Assembly (NCBI GenBank): GCA_963675425.1
Contig: OY776214.1
Location: 3,472,001-3,536,000, forward strand
DNA from: Sporobacter sp963675425
Lineage (GTDB): Bacteria; Bacillota; Clostridia; Oscillospirales; Oscillospiraceae
Direction of reading: 5' to 3'
DNA: 64,000 bases
Shown here piece after piece: positions 1 through 8,413 of this stretch (position 1 is the first letter of the stretch; every line of letters starts with the position of its first letter). The notes beneath the pieces are model-generated. The model was not told the DNA's origin and searched no databases. It was given only the letters and a program-made list of their open reading frames with translations. A program made the position numbers and the translations under genes.

Positions 1-198
1 TTTTTTATCTATTAATTATAGTATAGGTTCTGTGTCATGGCTTGTAAATGGTAATAACGTATCATACAGCTTAAATTGTCGGTAATATTTCTGTGTTATT
101 GCACAGGACCGCTTTCAGAATTTAACATTATATTAATGTATCTCTTATATTCGCCTGTTATGATGCACTATATCCTGGCATCTGAAAGGACGGATAGC

Positions 199-1221
199 GT
201 GAATGATCCGCATGAACCACCGACTTCACCGGCGGAGACCGTCGCAGATTATATTGAAAGTCCGCTCGATAAGCTCGCGGACGAATTTGAGTGGCAGCAT
301 TTTGACATCCCCCACGACGAGCCCGTTTACCACTATACGTCGCCGGACGGCCTGTTAGGAATCATAAAGGACAAGGGCATCAATCTGCGTTTTACACGCT
401 ATGACTGCGTCAACGACCTGTCTGAGGGGCGCGATGTCCTTCGATGCTATCATCTGGCGTGTAATAAAGCGTTCGACGCCCATGTCATCAGCTATAATTT
501 TTATGACGCCATCCGGGATATTGCCCTCGATGTTTCAGCTGTCATGTCGTTTAATATTGACAAGTATTTAAGCCTAGACGGACGTGAGATTGACATTTCG
601 GAGGAATACGTGCCGCTGCGCTGTGAGGCATATATATGCTGCTTCTCCCGGGACGGCGATTCACTGCCCATGTGGAATTACTACGCCAAGAAGGGCGTTA
701 ATCAGGGCTATAATGTCTGCTTCGGCGCGGGCCTCACTGACAGGGAGAACATTACGCTTGAAAACAAGTCGATCCATATGGAGATGGTGTCCGTTATTTA
801 TAACGAGGATGAAAAGATCGGCGACATTCTCTCGATTATTGACGCCGTTTACCGCCTGTCGGACAGCGACCCCGGCTATCAAAACTGCCGACAGCTGATC
901 AAAGACGAGCTTAAAAAGCGCATGTTTCGTTTTAAATCGCAGTTTTTCGCCCACGAGCAGGAAATCCGGCTTGTGCTGTACGTACCCGTTGAGTTCCCGG
1001 CGGACGTTACGACCGACGAGCGGCTCAAGATCAAATACACGTCGCAAAGCGGCTACCTTATACCCTACGTCGACCTCGTATACAAGAAGGAACTGCTGGG
1101 CCGCATCACCGTCGGGCCGCTGCTCGAAAAAGAAATATCCATCCGCACCCTTGAAACGCTCAAAGCCAACTACAATTACGACTTTGAAATCGTAACGTCC
1201 AACGTACCGATACGTTTTTAA
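199..1221 (+). CDS. DUF2971 family protein
   Basis: This 340-residue soluble protein belongs to the DUF2971 family, whose biochemical function is not established. An aromatic-rich segment near residues 44-59 (YHYTSPDGLLGIIKDK) and the block around residues 148-166 (CFSRDGDSLPMWNYYAKKG) are typical of the family. I chose the GTG at 199 because an AAAGGA site at 185-190 sits 8 bases upstream; the open frame extends back to a TTG at 76, but those extra residues are hydrophobic and have no ribosome binding site. There is no signal peptide or membrane segment. It is monocistronic and is followed by a hairpin pair shared with the convergent blaR1-like gene. DUF2971 genes often lie in accessory or defence-like regions, but nothing next to this copy supports such a role. 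Confidence 0.85.
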   Translation: MNDPHEPPTSPAETVADYIESPLDKLADEFEWQHFDIPHDEPVYHYTSPDGLLGIIKDKGINLRFTRYDCVNDLSEGRDVLRCYHLACNKAFDAHVISYNFYDAIRDIALDVSAVMSFNIDKYLSLDGREIDISEEYVPLRCEAYICCFSRDGDSLPMWNYYAKKGVNQGYNVCFGAGLTDRENITLENKSIHMEMVSVIYNEDEKIGDILSIIDAVYRLSDSDPGYQNCRQLIKDELKKRMFRFKSQFFAHEQEIRLVLYVPVEFPADVTTDERLKIKYTSQSGYLIPYVDLVYKKELLGRITVGPLLEKEISIRTLETLKANYNYDFEIVTSNVPIRF

Positions 1222-1239
1222 GGTTGTTCCCGATAAAGA

Positions 1240-1298
1240 GGAAGCCCCCGCCCGGGGGCTTCCAGACTGTCGAAAAAGCCGCTTTCAGCGGCTTTTTC
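1240..1298. terminator. Two hairpins between convergent genes
   Basis: A 10-bp GC-rich stem (1240-1249 with 1254-1263) is followed by a 12-bp stem (1272-1283 with 1287-1298) flanked by A and T runs. The second can act as a terminator in both directions, serving the DUF2971 gene and the blaR1-like gene that converge here. Confidence 0.75.
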
Positions 1299-1323
1299 GC
1301 ATAAGCGGCAGACCGGGCCAGGT

Positions 1324-2880
1324 TTACGGCAGTATATCTTCGGTATCCAGCGCCTCTTTAAAAAATTGCGCGGAAAAATAAACGACATCGTCCCTCAGTA
1401 TAAATTTGTTCGTATCTCTATCATGTACATTGCAGAAGATACAGTCAATCATCGAAGCCAGTAGCTCGCCGTCATCGGAAATCGCAATGCTGGCAATACC
1501 AAGCAACTCCTCGTCTTTTATCATTTTATATATGTATTCAACGGCCTCCGGATGTTGTGGGTCCCAATTCGGGTCAACCGTATGAGAACTCACATTGACC
1601 GTATACCCCAGCATCTCCGCCGTGTCTATAAGCGGCAGATACGGCACGCCGTCAACATCCAGCGCCCCCATTGCCCAATAGGCCGGTAGCGCGTCCTCCG
1701 TCACCGGCTCAGCAGGCGGCTTATCGCGTTCAACAGCTCCCACCGTTGGATAGGGGCTTGCCGGTTCATCCGTTGCAAAAGCTTCGTTAGATGGAACAGG
1801 GCTTGACGGTTCATCTGTCACTAAAGGCTCGTTAGATGGAACAGGGCTTGACGGTTCATCTGTCACAATGCCCTCTTTGGCCGGTACGGAGCTAGACGTC
1901 GCAGACGCCGTTTTGCCGCTTTCAGGTTTGACCTTTGACACCGTGGCAAATGCCGTCGTGATGCCCGTGACGACAACAACGGCTATGATGATTGTAATAA
2001 TAGAAGCTTTCTTAAATTTCATAACGGATCTGATCCTTTCCTCAATGGCGTTCTTGCTGAAGCTGTTGCAAAGCGGTGTCAGTCGGTTCTTTTTTTCCTC
2101 CAGACCGATAAGTGTGGCGGCGTAATCGGTTTTTGAAGTATCGCCGAACAACTGGATGACGGCCTCATCGCACGATAACTCCATATCCCGGTTAGCCAGC
2201 ACATACATAACCCACACCAGCGGATTAAACCAATGGACGCATAAACCGGCTGCCAGCAGCCATTTAAAAAGAACATCCAATCGTATGATATGCGTATATT
2301 CATGCGCCAGCACATAAATGATTTCAGGGCTCCCGGCCTGATTCATCACTTTCGGCAGCAACACCTTGGGACGGAATAACCCGTATGTCAAAGGTGAGGC
2401 AATCCGGTCGGATTGTTTTATTTCAACGGAACGTCTTAGCCGGTGCGTACCTTTCCAGTCCCAGGCAAAGTCATTATCAAATGGCAGCGCCATTTGATAG
2501 GTGCATCGGCATCTGATATGAGAGATTACAAAAAACAGAGCGACGGCCAGCATACCGGCAAGCCAGATGACCATAAACGGCGAGACGGAAGCTTTCTGCG
2601 CAGCGTTAAGGGCGCTTTCGCTGCCGGCCATCAGTGTTGGCGGCGCCTGCTGCGGTGAGAAACTCAAAACACCTGCCGTATCAGCTTGCACTACTTTTTC
2701 CGCCAACGCATACACACTGAATCTGGAAGGAAGCGCCGCCGGAATCAGCAACCGGAACAGCGCGACACCCCACAAGATCGTAAAGGTCTTCTTCGGAAGC
2801 ATTCTGAGCGTTGGGGCCCGGATCAAAACAATCGCGGCAATCAAAACGGACGCCTGTAACGTCAGGGGCCAAATGGTCAT
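1324..2880 (-). CDS. BlaR1/MecR1-like M56 membrane metallopeptidase receptor
   Basis: This 518-residue protein has the BlaR1 layout: several N-terminal membrane helices with the zinc motif HEYTH at residues 193-197 and the downstream ELSCDEAV glutamate segment, then a last membrane helix near residue 300. Family members sense an extracellular signal and trigger loss of a cognate BlaI repressor, and a blaI-like gene lies directly upstream. The outer part is unusual. Instead of a penicillin-binding domain there is a Pro/Ser/Glu-rich linker with three 15-residue repeats (TDEPSSPVPSNE type, residues about 338-382), then about 120 residues whose start (YLPLIDTAEMLGYTV) resembles a copper amine oxidase N-like stalk domain. 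The ligand is therefore probably not a beta-lactam, or is sensed differently. Two linker repeats are identical at DNA level. Confidence 0.85.
   Translation of the reverse strand: MTIWPLTLQASVLIAAIVLIRAPTLRMLPKKTFTILWGVALFRLLIPAALPSRFSVYALAEKVVQADTAGVLSFSPQQAPPTLMAGSESALNAAQKASVSPFMVIWLAGMLAVALFFVISHIRCRCTYQMALPFDNDFAWDWKGTHRLRRSVEIKQSDRIASPLTYGLFRPKVLLPKVMNQAGSPEIIYVLAHEYTHIIRLDVLFKWLLAAGLCVHWFNPLVWVMYVLANRDMELSCDEAVIQLFGDTSKTDYAATLIGLEEKKNRLTPLCNSFSKNAIEERIRSVMKFKKASIITIIIAVVVVTGITTAFATVSKVKPESGKTASATSSSVPAKEGIVTDEPSSPVPSNEPLVTDEPSSPVPSNEAFATDEPASPYPTVGAVERDKPPAEPVTEDALPAYWAMGALDVDGVPYLPLIDTAEMLGYTVNVSSHTVDPNWDPQHPEAVEYIYKMIKDEELLGIASIAISDDGELLASMIDCIFCNVHDRDTNKFILRDDVVYFSAQFFKEALDTEDILP
1785..1866 (-). 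repeat. Tandem 45-bp repeat encoding the receptor linker
   Basis: A 37-base stretch occurs identically at 1785-1821 and 1830-1866 (period 45 bp, 15 codons), and a diverged third copy lies at about 1740-1784. It encodes the TDEPSSPVPSNE linker repeats of the BlaR1-like protein. Near-identity suggests recent slippage or duplication and predicts length variation between strains. Confidence 0.9.
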
Positions 2881-2889
2881 ATCGTCACC

Positions 2890-3249
2890 TCATTTCAAAT
2901 CGTTTACAAGCCGTTTAAGTTGTTCGATTTCCTGCGGTGTCAGCTTTTTGCCGTCAATGAGCGACGCAACCAGGCGATCGGTAGCGCCGTTATACATCTT
3001 GTTGATAAGCTCGTCCGTCTCATACTGCTGTACCTGCTGCTTGGTCACCAGAGCATGACAGACGAAATTCGGCTCCCGACGTTCAATAACGCCTTTGTTC
3101 AGGCATTTTTTTATAACGGTATACGTCGTCGTCTTACTCCAGCCAACCTGTGTGTTTGTCAGCTCGGCAATCCTCTTGGCCGTTGTATCGCCCTCCTGCC
3201 AGAGGATTTTCATAATTTTAAGCTCACTGTCGAATAATTTGATATCCAT
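2890..3249 (-). CDS. BlaI/MecI/CopY family transcriptional repressor
   Basis: This 119-residue winged-helix repressor contains the BlaI family core (FDSELKIMKILWQEGDTTAK near the N-terminus, then the WSKTTTYTVIKKCLNKG recognition region). I chose the ATG at 3249 because GGAG lies 8 bases upstream; the longer open frame to 3294 would translate the operator itself. BlaI proteins bind as dimers to short palindromes and are cleaved or released when the partner M56 receptor is activated. The receptor gene begins 9 bases after this stop codon, so the two form an operon. Two matching palindromes lie just upstream of the start, which predicts autorepression of the pair. Confidence 0.92.
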   Translation of the reverse strand: MDIKLFDSELKIMKILWQEGDTTAKRIAELTNTQVGWSKTTTYTVIKKCLNKGVIERREPNFVCHALVTKQQVQQYETDELINKMYNGATDRLVASLIDGKKLTPQEIEQLKRLVNDLK

Positions 3250-3267
3250 ACCTGTTACTCCAAGCCG

Positions 3268-3311
3268 TTCTATTGCGGTAGAATGTTCGGCCATATTCTA
3301 TCGCAATAGAA
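3268..3311. promoter_or_regulatory. Paired BlaI-type operator palindromes
   Basis: Two 16-bp palindromes lie at 3268-3283 (TTCTATTGCGGTAGAA) and 3296-3311 (TTCTATCGCAATAGAA). Each has TTCTA/TAGAA arms around a 6-base centre, and the centres are 28 bp apart. They lie 19 bp upstream of the blaI-like start codon, the expected place for autoregulatory operators. Binding is inferred from position and symmetry. Confidence 0.8.
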
Positions 3312-3565
3312 CACATATGTCAATGATATTTCTTCAATTTCTTTTTAAATGCGGAACCCGGCCCATCCGGGGAACTGTTTGATGACATCCCATAAGAAAA
3401 CTTATCACTAAAACAAGGCTCGGTCCGCGCATTTTTGACGTATGCACTCCAACTATGTTATCTTATAACTACCCTGGCGATTTATGCCATTGATTCCACT
3501 TGCTTTTTGGCCTGTCGCAAACGGGTAAAAGGGCTGTATTCACTTTATTGGAAAGGATGTTTCGT

Positions 3566-4054
3566 ATGAATGCTTTGGAATATGCGATCAGGATGGAAGT
3601 CGACGGAGCAAAATACTACAGCGAGCAGGCCGGGCTCAATAAGAACACCAGAATAGAAGTCGTATGCAACATTTTAGAAAAAGCCGAGCGCAGCCACGAA
3701 CAGCTTTTAAAAGACAAGCTGAATGGCTTGTCGCATACGTTGCCCGAGTCGGAATCCTACGCGGATATGAAAAACGTATTCCAGGGCGCCGATAATTTTA
3801 AAAGCGATATTAAAGCAAATCCCACCCAGCTCGAATTTTATAGAGTCGCCCTGGAATTTGAGCAAAAGAGCATAGACTTATATAAAGACCTGCTGTCCAA
3901 AGCGTCCGGACCGGACGAGCAGGAACTGTTTAATTTTCTCGTTGAGCAGGAAAAACAGCATTTTTTATTTCTGGACGAGCTGGTTAATGAGCTCCGGCAC
4001 GCAGAAGAATGGGTGGAGGACGCCGAATTCGGCCTTCGGAACGAGATTTACTAA
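3566..4054 (+). CDS. Rubrerythrin-like ferritin-fold diiron protein
   Basis: This 162-residue all-helical protein has the carboxylate/histidine pattern of the ferritin-like diiron fold: EVDGAKYYSEQ near the start, EKAERSHEQLL (ExxxSHE), EFEQKSIDLY, and EQEKQHFLFLDEL (ExxH) near residue 130. In anaerobes such proteins reduce peroxide or handle iron. It lacks the C-terminal rubredoxin domain of classical rubrerythrin, so it would need an external electron donor. The ATG at 3566 follows GAAAGGA with 8-base spacing; an upstream TTG in the same frame is less likely. It stands alone, with its own terminator. Confidence 0.85.
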   Translation: MNALEYAIRMEVDGAKYYSEQAGLNKNTRIEVVCNILEKAERSHEQLLKDKLNGLSHTLPESESYADMKNVFQGADNFKSDIKANPTQLEFYRVALEFEQKSIDLYKDLLSKASGPDEQELFNFLVEQEKQHFLFLDELVNELRHAEEWVEDAEFGLRNEIY

Positions 4055-4091
4055 ATCGCGATTTTAATAAGCCGTTTATTTTCAAATATAC

Positions 4092-4128
4092 AAACAGCAG
4101 GGCGGAACTTTTCCGTCCTGCTGTTTTG
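4092..4128 (+). terminator. Rho-independent terminator
   Basis: An AACAGCAGGGCGGAA stem pairs with TTCCGTCCTGCTGTT across a short loop, with one G-T pair, and is followed by TTTT. It lies 40 bases after the rubrerythrin-like gene. Confidence 0.85.
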
Positions 4129-4161
4129 GTTTCCGGTTACGTACCAAACACATATACCACA

Positions 4162-4815
4162 TTACCCAAGAATGCTGGTCAGCTCGTCCGGCCTGTCGAT
4201 AATATAATTCGCGCCGTTTTGCTCCAGCACTTCCCTGCTGCGAAATCCCCATGTAACGCCGACGAAAGTAAGGCCGGCGTTTTTCGCCGTTGCGGCGTCC
4301 ACCTCCGAATCCCCGACATAAACGGCGTCACCAGGAGCGCTGCCAAGCGCCCGCAGCGCTTTGAACACCGTGTCGGGCGCGGGCTTTCGCGCGGCGTCCG
4401 CCGACTCGCCGTAGGCTGCCGTTATCATATCCCCGAAATAATCGCGGCACAGCGCTTTAACGGCATCGTCAAACTTATTGGATACGACCGCCAGCTTTTT
4501 CCCGTCCGCTTTCAGCTTTTTGAGCACCGGCATAATCCCTTCGTATGGAGCCGTCTTGCGGCGCATATTTTCGGCGTAGTGCTGCTTGAACGCGCTCAAA
4601 CAATCCAGTACAACCGCCTCCTCAGTCCTCGCCGGGACTGACAGCCGGATGAGCCGTTCGACGCCGTTACCGACAAAGCGCCGGACCTCATCAAGACTCC
4701 TTACTGGAAACCCGTGCTTTACAAGCGCAAAATTAACGCTGTCACATAGATCCTCCAGCGTGTTTAAGAGCGTCCCGTCCAGATCAAATATGATTGTATC
4801 GTACTTTTTGATAAT
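4162..4815 (-). CDS. HAD-superfamily phosphatase (phosphoglycolate phosphatase-like), ATT start
   Basis: This is a complete 217-residue HAD phosphatase of the Gph/PpaX type. All four motifs are present: FDLDGT (nucleophile D11 and general acid D13), VVSNK, the KPAPD lysine, and VGDSEVDAATA. The oddity is the start. An in-frame TAG at 4828-4830 lies immediately upstream, and there is no ATG, GTG or TTG before motif I. The only sensible initiators are ATT at 4813-4815, 5 bases after an AGGAG site, or the adjacent ATC at 4810-4812. The first in-frame TTG, at 4599, would remove the nucleophile. Alternatives are a sequencing error that destroyed a normal start, or a pseudogene; the intact frame argues against decay. 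The likely role is clearing phosphoglycolate or similar phosphomonoesters, by family inference. Confidence 0.85.
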   Translation of the reverse strand: MIKKYDTIIFDLDGTLLNTLEDLCDSVNFALVKHGFPVRSLDEVRRFVGNGVERLIRLSVPARTEEAVVLDCLSAFKQHYAENMRRKTAPYEGIMPVLKKLKADGKKLAVVSNKFDDAVKALCRDYFGDMITAAYGESADAARKPAPDTVFKALRALGSAPGDAVYVGDSEVDAATAKNAGLTFVGVTWGFRSREVLEQNGANYIIDRPDELTSILG

Positions 4816-5054
4816 ACCGTCTCCTACCTATTGTTTTACATACCGCACTTCAACACAAGAACTGATTGGATAGGGCTTAGACTCCTTTTACATAGCCTAT
4901 ATAGTTTACGAAGATACTAAAAGAAATTCGGTGCTTGAAAAAGCCGATACAGCTTTCACTCCAATGTTAATTTTTCATTTGAGGGAACCTGTCTGGTTGG
5001 GGAACGTCTAGTAATAAGTCATCACCACTAGCTTAGTTGATCGGAGTAAAAAGA

Positions 5055-5876
5055 ATGAAAAAAAGAATCTGCGCACTTTGTATTACCTTAGTCATTATGC
5101 TTGGGATTGGCGGATGCAATACAGCCCGACAATCCGCCACCCCGGCTGAAACGTCGTCTCCCCTCACATCACCCAAAACGTCATCCACTGCGTCTTCAGA
5201 TGATCCGACGACGCTTTCAAACAATAATCAAACTGACCTCGCGTCAGATAAACCTACAAACGCGGACCCAAATCTGGAAGATCCGTCACCGGAAGCCACA
5301 CCGTCAGGCACGTCATATTTAAGCATCTATCAGTCGGTTTTACTAAACAAGACGGAATTTTTTAGCTCCGATGCCAATAAGAATTTGAATGTGTCCCAAT
5401 TAAGCCAAGCCATCAGTACCCAGGAAGTTACCGTTGATATCACAAATTTCGCGGTGCTTGATATCGGGCATGACGGCACACCGGCTGTTGTACTATCGCT
5501 TAATGTGAACGACAACCCTTATGGCTTCGAAGTATTAAGCTATCAGGATGAAATCGTTTACGGTTACACTTTTTCTTTGAGACAATTTGGCGATCTCAGG
5601 ACCGACGGAACATTTTTAGCTTCCGGCGGCGCGGCTGACGTTGGCATTTGTACCATAACCTTTGACAAAGGTACGTACTCGATCGATCAATTCACTTATA
5701 GCGAATCAACAACCGATTCGCAAAACAATATGAGTATCTCTTATTTTGTTAACCATCAAAGCGTCACGGAAGATGCATATAACGAGGCGTTCAGCCAATG
5801 GCAGAAGATACCGCTTGTAACGTGGTACGATTTTACGGATGATGAAATAGAAGCGCTGCCTTCTACCATTAAGTAA
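5055..5876 (+). CDS. Putative lipoprotein of unknown function
   Basis: A 273-residue exported lipoprotein. The signal peptide has a KKR start, a hydrophobic core and a lipobox ending LGIGGC, with Cys21 as the predicted lipidation site. A Ser/Thr/Pro-rich low-complexity linker (residues 22-85) precedes a compact domain of about 190 residues that I do not recognise. The ATG at 5055 follows CGGAG with 8-base spacing; the frame extends to a TTG at 5037, which is less likely. It is monocistronic and is followed by a hairpin separating it from the tRNA cluster on the other strand. Confidence 0.75.
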   Translation: MKKRICALCITLVIMLGIGGCNTARQSATPAETSSPLTSPKTSSTASSDDPTTLSNNNQTDLASDKPTNADPNLEDPSPEATPSGTSYLSIYQSVLLNKTEFFSSDANKNLNVSQLSQAISTQEVTVDITNFAVLDIGHDGTPAVVLSLNVNDNPYGFEVLSYQDEIVYGYTFSLRQFGDLRTDGTFLASGGAADVGICTITFDKGTYSIDQFTYSESTTDSQNNMSISYFVNHQSVTEDAYNEAFSQWQKIPLVTWYDFTDDEIEALPSTIK

Positions 5877-5940
5877 ACTATATAAGCTTATCTTGCGTCA
5901 AGTTAAACACAAGAATTCTAACATACCGTAACGCAAACAA

Positions 5941-5967
5941 AAGAAGCGCATTTGCGCTTCTTTTTGT
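5941..5967. terminator. Terminator between lipoprotein gene and tRNA cluster
   Basis: A GAAGCGCA/TGCGCTTC stem with a 2-base loop has TTTTT on the plus side and A-rich sequence on the other. It can end the lipoprotein transcript and the tRNA transcript. Confidence 0.8.
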
Positions 5968-5968
5968 T

Positions 5969-6044
5969 TGGAGCGGGCGACGAGGCTCGAACTCGCTACC
6001 TCCACCTTGGCAAGGTGGCGCTCTACCAGATGAGCTACGCCCGC
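5969..6044 (-). tRNA. tRNA-Gly (GCC)
   Basis: A 76-nt cloverleaf with acceptor GCGGGCG/CGCCCGC, anticodon loop TTGCCAA (GCC) and encoded CCA. It is identical to the second tRNA-Gly at 6233-6308. Confidence 0.97.
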
Positions 6045-6122
6045 AGCTATTGAGTTGTACTTTCTAAAGACAATATAAAACCCGCAGTCCACTGCACCGC
6101 AATGGATTGCGGGCTTCACTTT

Positions 6123-6197
6123 TGGAGGCGACACCCGGATTTGAACCGGGGAATCAGGGTTTTGCAGACCCATGCCTTACCACTTGGCTATGTCGCC
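6123..6197 (-). tRNA. tRNA-Cys (GCA)
   Basis: A 75-nt cloverleaf with acceptor GGCGACA/TGTCGCC, anticodon GCA and encoded CCA. It lies between two identical tRNA-Gly genes. Confidence 0.97.
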
Positions 6198-6204
6198 GGA
6201 ATCA

Positions 6205-6228
6205 AAAGAGGCGCACGTGCGCCTCTTT
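6205..6228 (-). terminator. Perfect 24-bp palindrome between tRNA genes
   Basis: AAAGAGGCGCAC and its exact inverse repeat abut with no spacer, and the minus strand continues with TTTT. It resembles the hairpin after the other tRNA-Gly (5941-5967), as if tRNA-Gly plus hairpin had been duplicated together. It may act as a terminator or a processing signal. Confidence 0.65.
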
Positions 6229-6232
6229 AGTT

Positions 6233-6308
6233 TGGAGCGGGCGACGAGGCTCGAACTCGCTACCTCCACCTTGGCAAGGTGGCGCTCTACCAGATGAGCT
6301 ACGCCCGC
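6233..6308 (-). tRNA. tRNA-Gly (GCC), second copy
   Basis: Identical over all 76 nt, including the encoded CCA, to the tRNA-Gly at 5969-6044. Confidence 0.97.
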
Positions 6309-6358
6309 GTGTCGCGCAATTTCATTTTATGAAGTTATTCACTAATGGTGACTGCGCG

Positions 6359-6434
<76 letters not shown>

Positions 6435-6460
6435 ATATCGGGCACGATAAGCGCCCGTTG

Positions 6461-6537
6461 TGGCGACCCAGAACGGGCTCGAACCGTCGACCTCCAGCGT
6501 GACAGGCTGGCGTTCTAACCAACTGAACTACTGGGCC
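6461..6537 (-). tRNA. tRNA-Asp (GTC)
   Basis: A 77-nt cloverleaf with acceptor GGCCCAG/CTGGGTC, anticodon GTC, discriminator G and encoded CCA. Confidence 0.97.
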
Positions 6538-6544
6538 GTATAAA

Positions 6545-6620
6545 TGGTGGGAACAACAGGGCTCGAACCTGTGACCCCATGCTTGTAAGGCATGTGCTCT
6601 CCCAGCTGAGCTATGCTCCC
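6545..6620 (-). tRNA. tRNA-Val (TAC)
   Basis: A 76-nt cloverleaf with acceptor GGGAGCA/TGTTCCC, anticodon loop with TAC and encoded CCA. It is the first gene of the minus-strand tRNA cluster. Confidence 0.97.
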
Positions 6621-6772
6621 TAAAGCTGTTTCGCAGCGTGTTTCTTGCGGCGACTTTTGATATTATACAAGAAGGACTGTGTGTTGTCAACACAAATTAT
6701 TCGTAATTCCGAATGCCCGTCAACGCTTGATATCACTGCGTTTTTTCAACCTTATGTTAATTATTAACAATA

Positions 6773-7642
6773 TTATTTTTTTCTAAACTCTTCGATTTCC
6801 TCCGGTGTGAGCGAATAGACAACGTCGCAAAACTGACACGTAACTTCGACCGGCTCGCCCTTCTGCCGGATGTCCGCCAGCTCTTCCTCGCTGATGCTGG
6901 CAACAGCCGCCATGACCCGGTCCCTTGTACAGTAGCAGCGGTATTCAATCGGGGTACGTTCAAGGATTTTGGGCGAAAAACCCGCCAAAACCTTCTTGAC
7001 TAACGCCTCGGCATTCGCGTCTTTTAAAACATCCGTAACCGGACCCGTTTGCATAACGTTTTTCTCCAGCGCGTCAATGTGGCTCTCCGGCGCGCCGGGC
7101 AAAAGCGCGGCGATATATCCACCGGCCGCCATTACAGACTGGTCCCGGTCAACCAAGACGCCCAGCGCCACGGCAGACGGCGATTGCTCGCTGATATAAA
7201 AATACCGTGTGAAGTCCTCGGCTATTTCGCCGCTGACGAGCTCGACACTGCCGATATACGGCTCCTTGAGGTTGAGATCCCGGATCACCGTCAGCGTCCC
7301 GTCTATGCCGACAGCCGCGCCGACGTCGAGCTTGCCGTTTGGCTTTCTTGGGAGATCCACGCACGGGTTCTGAACATATCCACGAACGTTGCCGCTACTG
7401 TCGGAGATGGCGAAAATATTTCCCAGAGGCCCGCCGCCTGAGACGCGCACCGTCACGGAGGCCAAGGGGTCCTTGAGGGTGTGCCCGATCATTGAGGCGG
7501 CCGCCATCGTGCGTCCTAGCGCCGCCGTAGCGACAGGGAGCGTCTTGTGGATGTTACGCGCGCGCTCGGTTATATCGCGCGTCGTGACGGCTGATATCTG
7601 AATAAAGCCGTCTTCCGAGACGGCTCTGATGATTTCGTCCAT
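6773..7642 (-). CDS. hslO: Hsp33 redox-regulated chaperone
   Basis: This 289-residue protein matches Hsp33, a cytoplasmic holdase that is inactive while its four C-terminal cysteines bind zinc and becomes active on oxidation and unfolding. The cysteines are visible as CYC (residues 236 and 238) and CQFC (269 and 272), the family CxC...CxxC pattern. N-terminal landmarks include DEIIRAVSEDGFIQISAVTT and the glycine-rich VSGGGPLGNIFAISD. The start has AAAGGA 6 bases upstream. The methyltransferase and yerC genes lie upstream on the same strand, so the three may be cotranscribed. It fits an anaerobe that meets occasional oxidative stress. Confidence 0.96.
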   Translation of the reverse strand: MDEIIRAVSEDGFIQISAVTTRDITERARNIHKTLPVATAALGRTMAAASMIGHTLKDPLASVTVRVSGGGPLGNIFAISDSSGNVRGYVQNPCVDLPRKPNGKLDVGAAVGIDGTLTVIRDLNLKEPYIGSVELVSGEIAEDFTRYFYISEQSPSAVALGVLVDRDQSVMAAGGYIAALLPGAPESHIDALEKNVMQTGPVTDVLKDANAEALVKKVLAGFSPKILERTPIEYRCYCTRDRVMAAVASISEEELADIRQKGEPVEVTCQFCDVVYSLTPEEIEEFRKK

Positions 7643-7672
7643 AATGGTTCCTTTCTTATCCTTACGGCTGCT

Positions 7673-8413
7673 TCACTGCGGTTTCCTTGCCGTAATAAAC
7701 AACCGGCGCTTACCGCTTGCCGGCGCGTCAAACGTTAAGTCCCCAAAAAGCTTCACGTCAGTAAAACCCGCACTGTCCAGCAGTTTCTCCAGTTCGGACG
7801 GGTCATATGCGTATTCGGCATACCCTTCCCTGTTTCGCACCCATTGGTCACGAAAACGCATAAAAATATCCATATCATAAAAGCAGGCGTTTAGGGCCTC
7901 GTCAAATTCAGCGCGCCAAACGCAGTAAATATCGTCCGTCTCGTCGAGAAATATTTCCCCATCCAGTTTTTTTAAAGCCTCCGGCGTTAATATGTCAAAG
8001 ATAAACAAACCGCCCGGCTCCAAAAAAAGCCGGACGCGCCGCAACACCTCAGGAAGCTGGCTCGGCGGCACATGATTCAGTCCGTCAAGCGAGCAAATCA
8101 CGGCATCTACCGTACCGTACAGATCCAAGCCTTCCATAGGCTGATGAATGAACATCGGTTGTTTTTCCTGGCCAGCCGCTTTTCCGGCGGCGACGGCGAG
8201 CATTTCAGCCGAGGCGTCCGCACCGATCATCTCATAGCCGCGTTCGGATAAAAGACACGTGAGCGTACCCGTGCCGCAAGCCAGATCGAGGATCGTTTTA
8301 ACGTGCACGTTTTCCCGGGTAAACAGCGCTTCATAATAATCGGCCATCTGCCGGTAGGGCACATCGCGCGTTAAACTGTCATAAGCCTCAGCCAGCGCAT
8401 CGTAAGCGCTCAC
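7673..8413 (-). CDS. Class I SAM-dependent methyltransferase
   Basis: A 246-residue Rossmann-fold methyltransferase. The SAM-binding motif I is ILDLACGTGT (residues 41-50), followed by an acidic motif II in YEMIGADASAEML and the post-motif PGGLFIFDILTPE. The substrate cannot be read from the sequence; close relatives are annotated only as small-molecule methyltransferases. The ATG overlaps the end of yerC by 4 bases (ATGA), indicating translational coupling with that regulator. hslO follows 30 bases downstream. Confidence 0.9.
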   Translation of the reverse strand: MSAYDALAEAYDSLTRDVPYRQMADYYEALFTRENVHVKTILDLACGTGTLTCLLSERGYEMIGADASAEMLAVAAGKAAGQEKQPMFIHQPMEGLDLYGTVDAVICSLDGLNHVPPSQLPEVLRRVRLFLEPGGLFIFDILTPEALKKLDGEIFLDETDDIYCVWRAEFDEALNACFYDMDIFMRFRDQWVRNREGYAEYAYDPSELEKLLDSAGFTDVKLFGDLTFDAPASGKRRLFITARKPQ

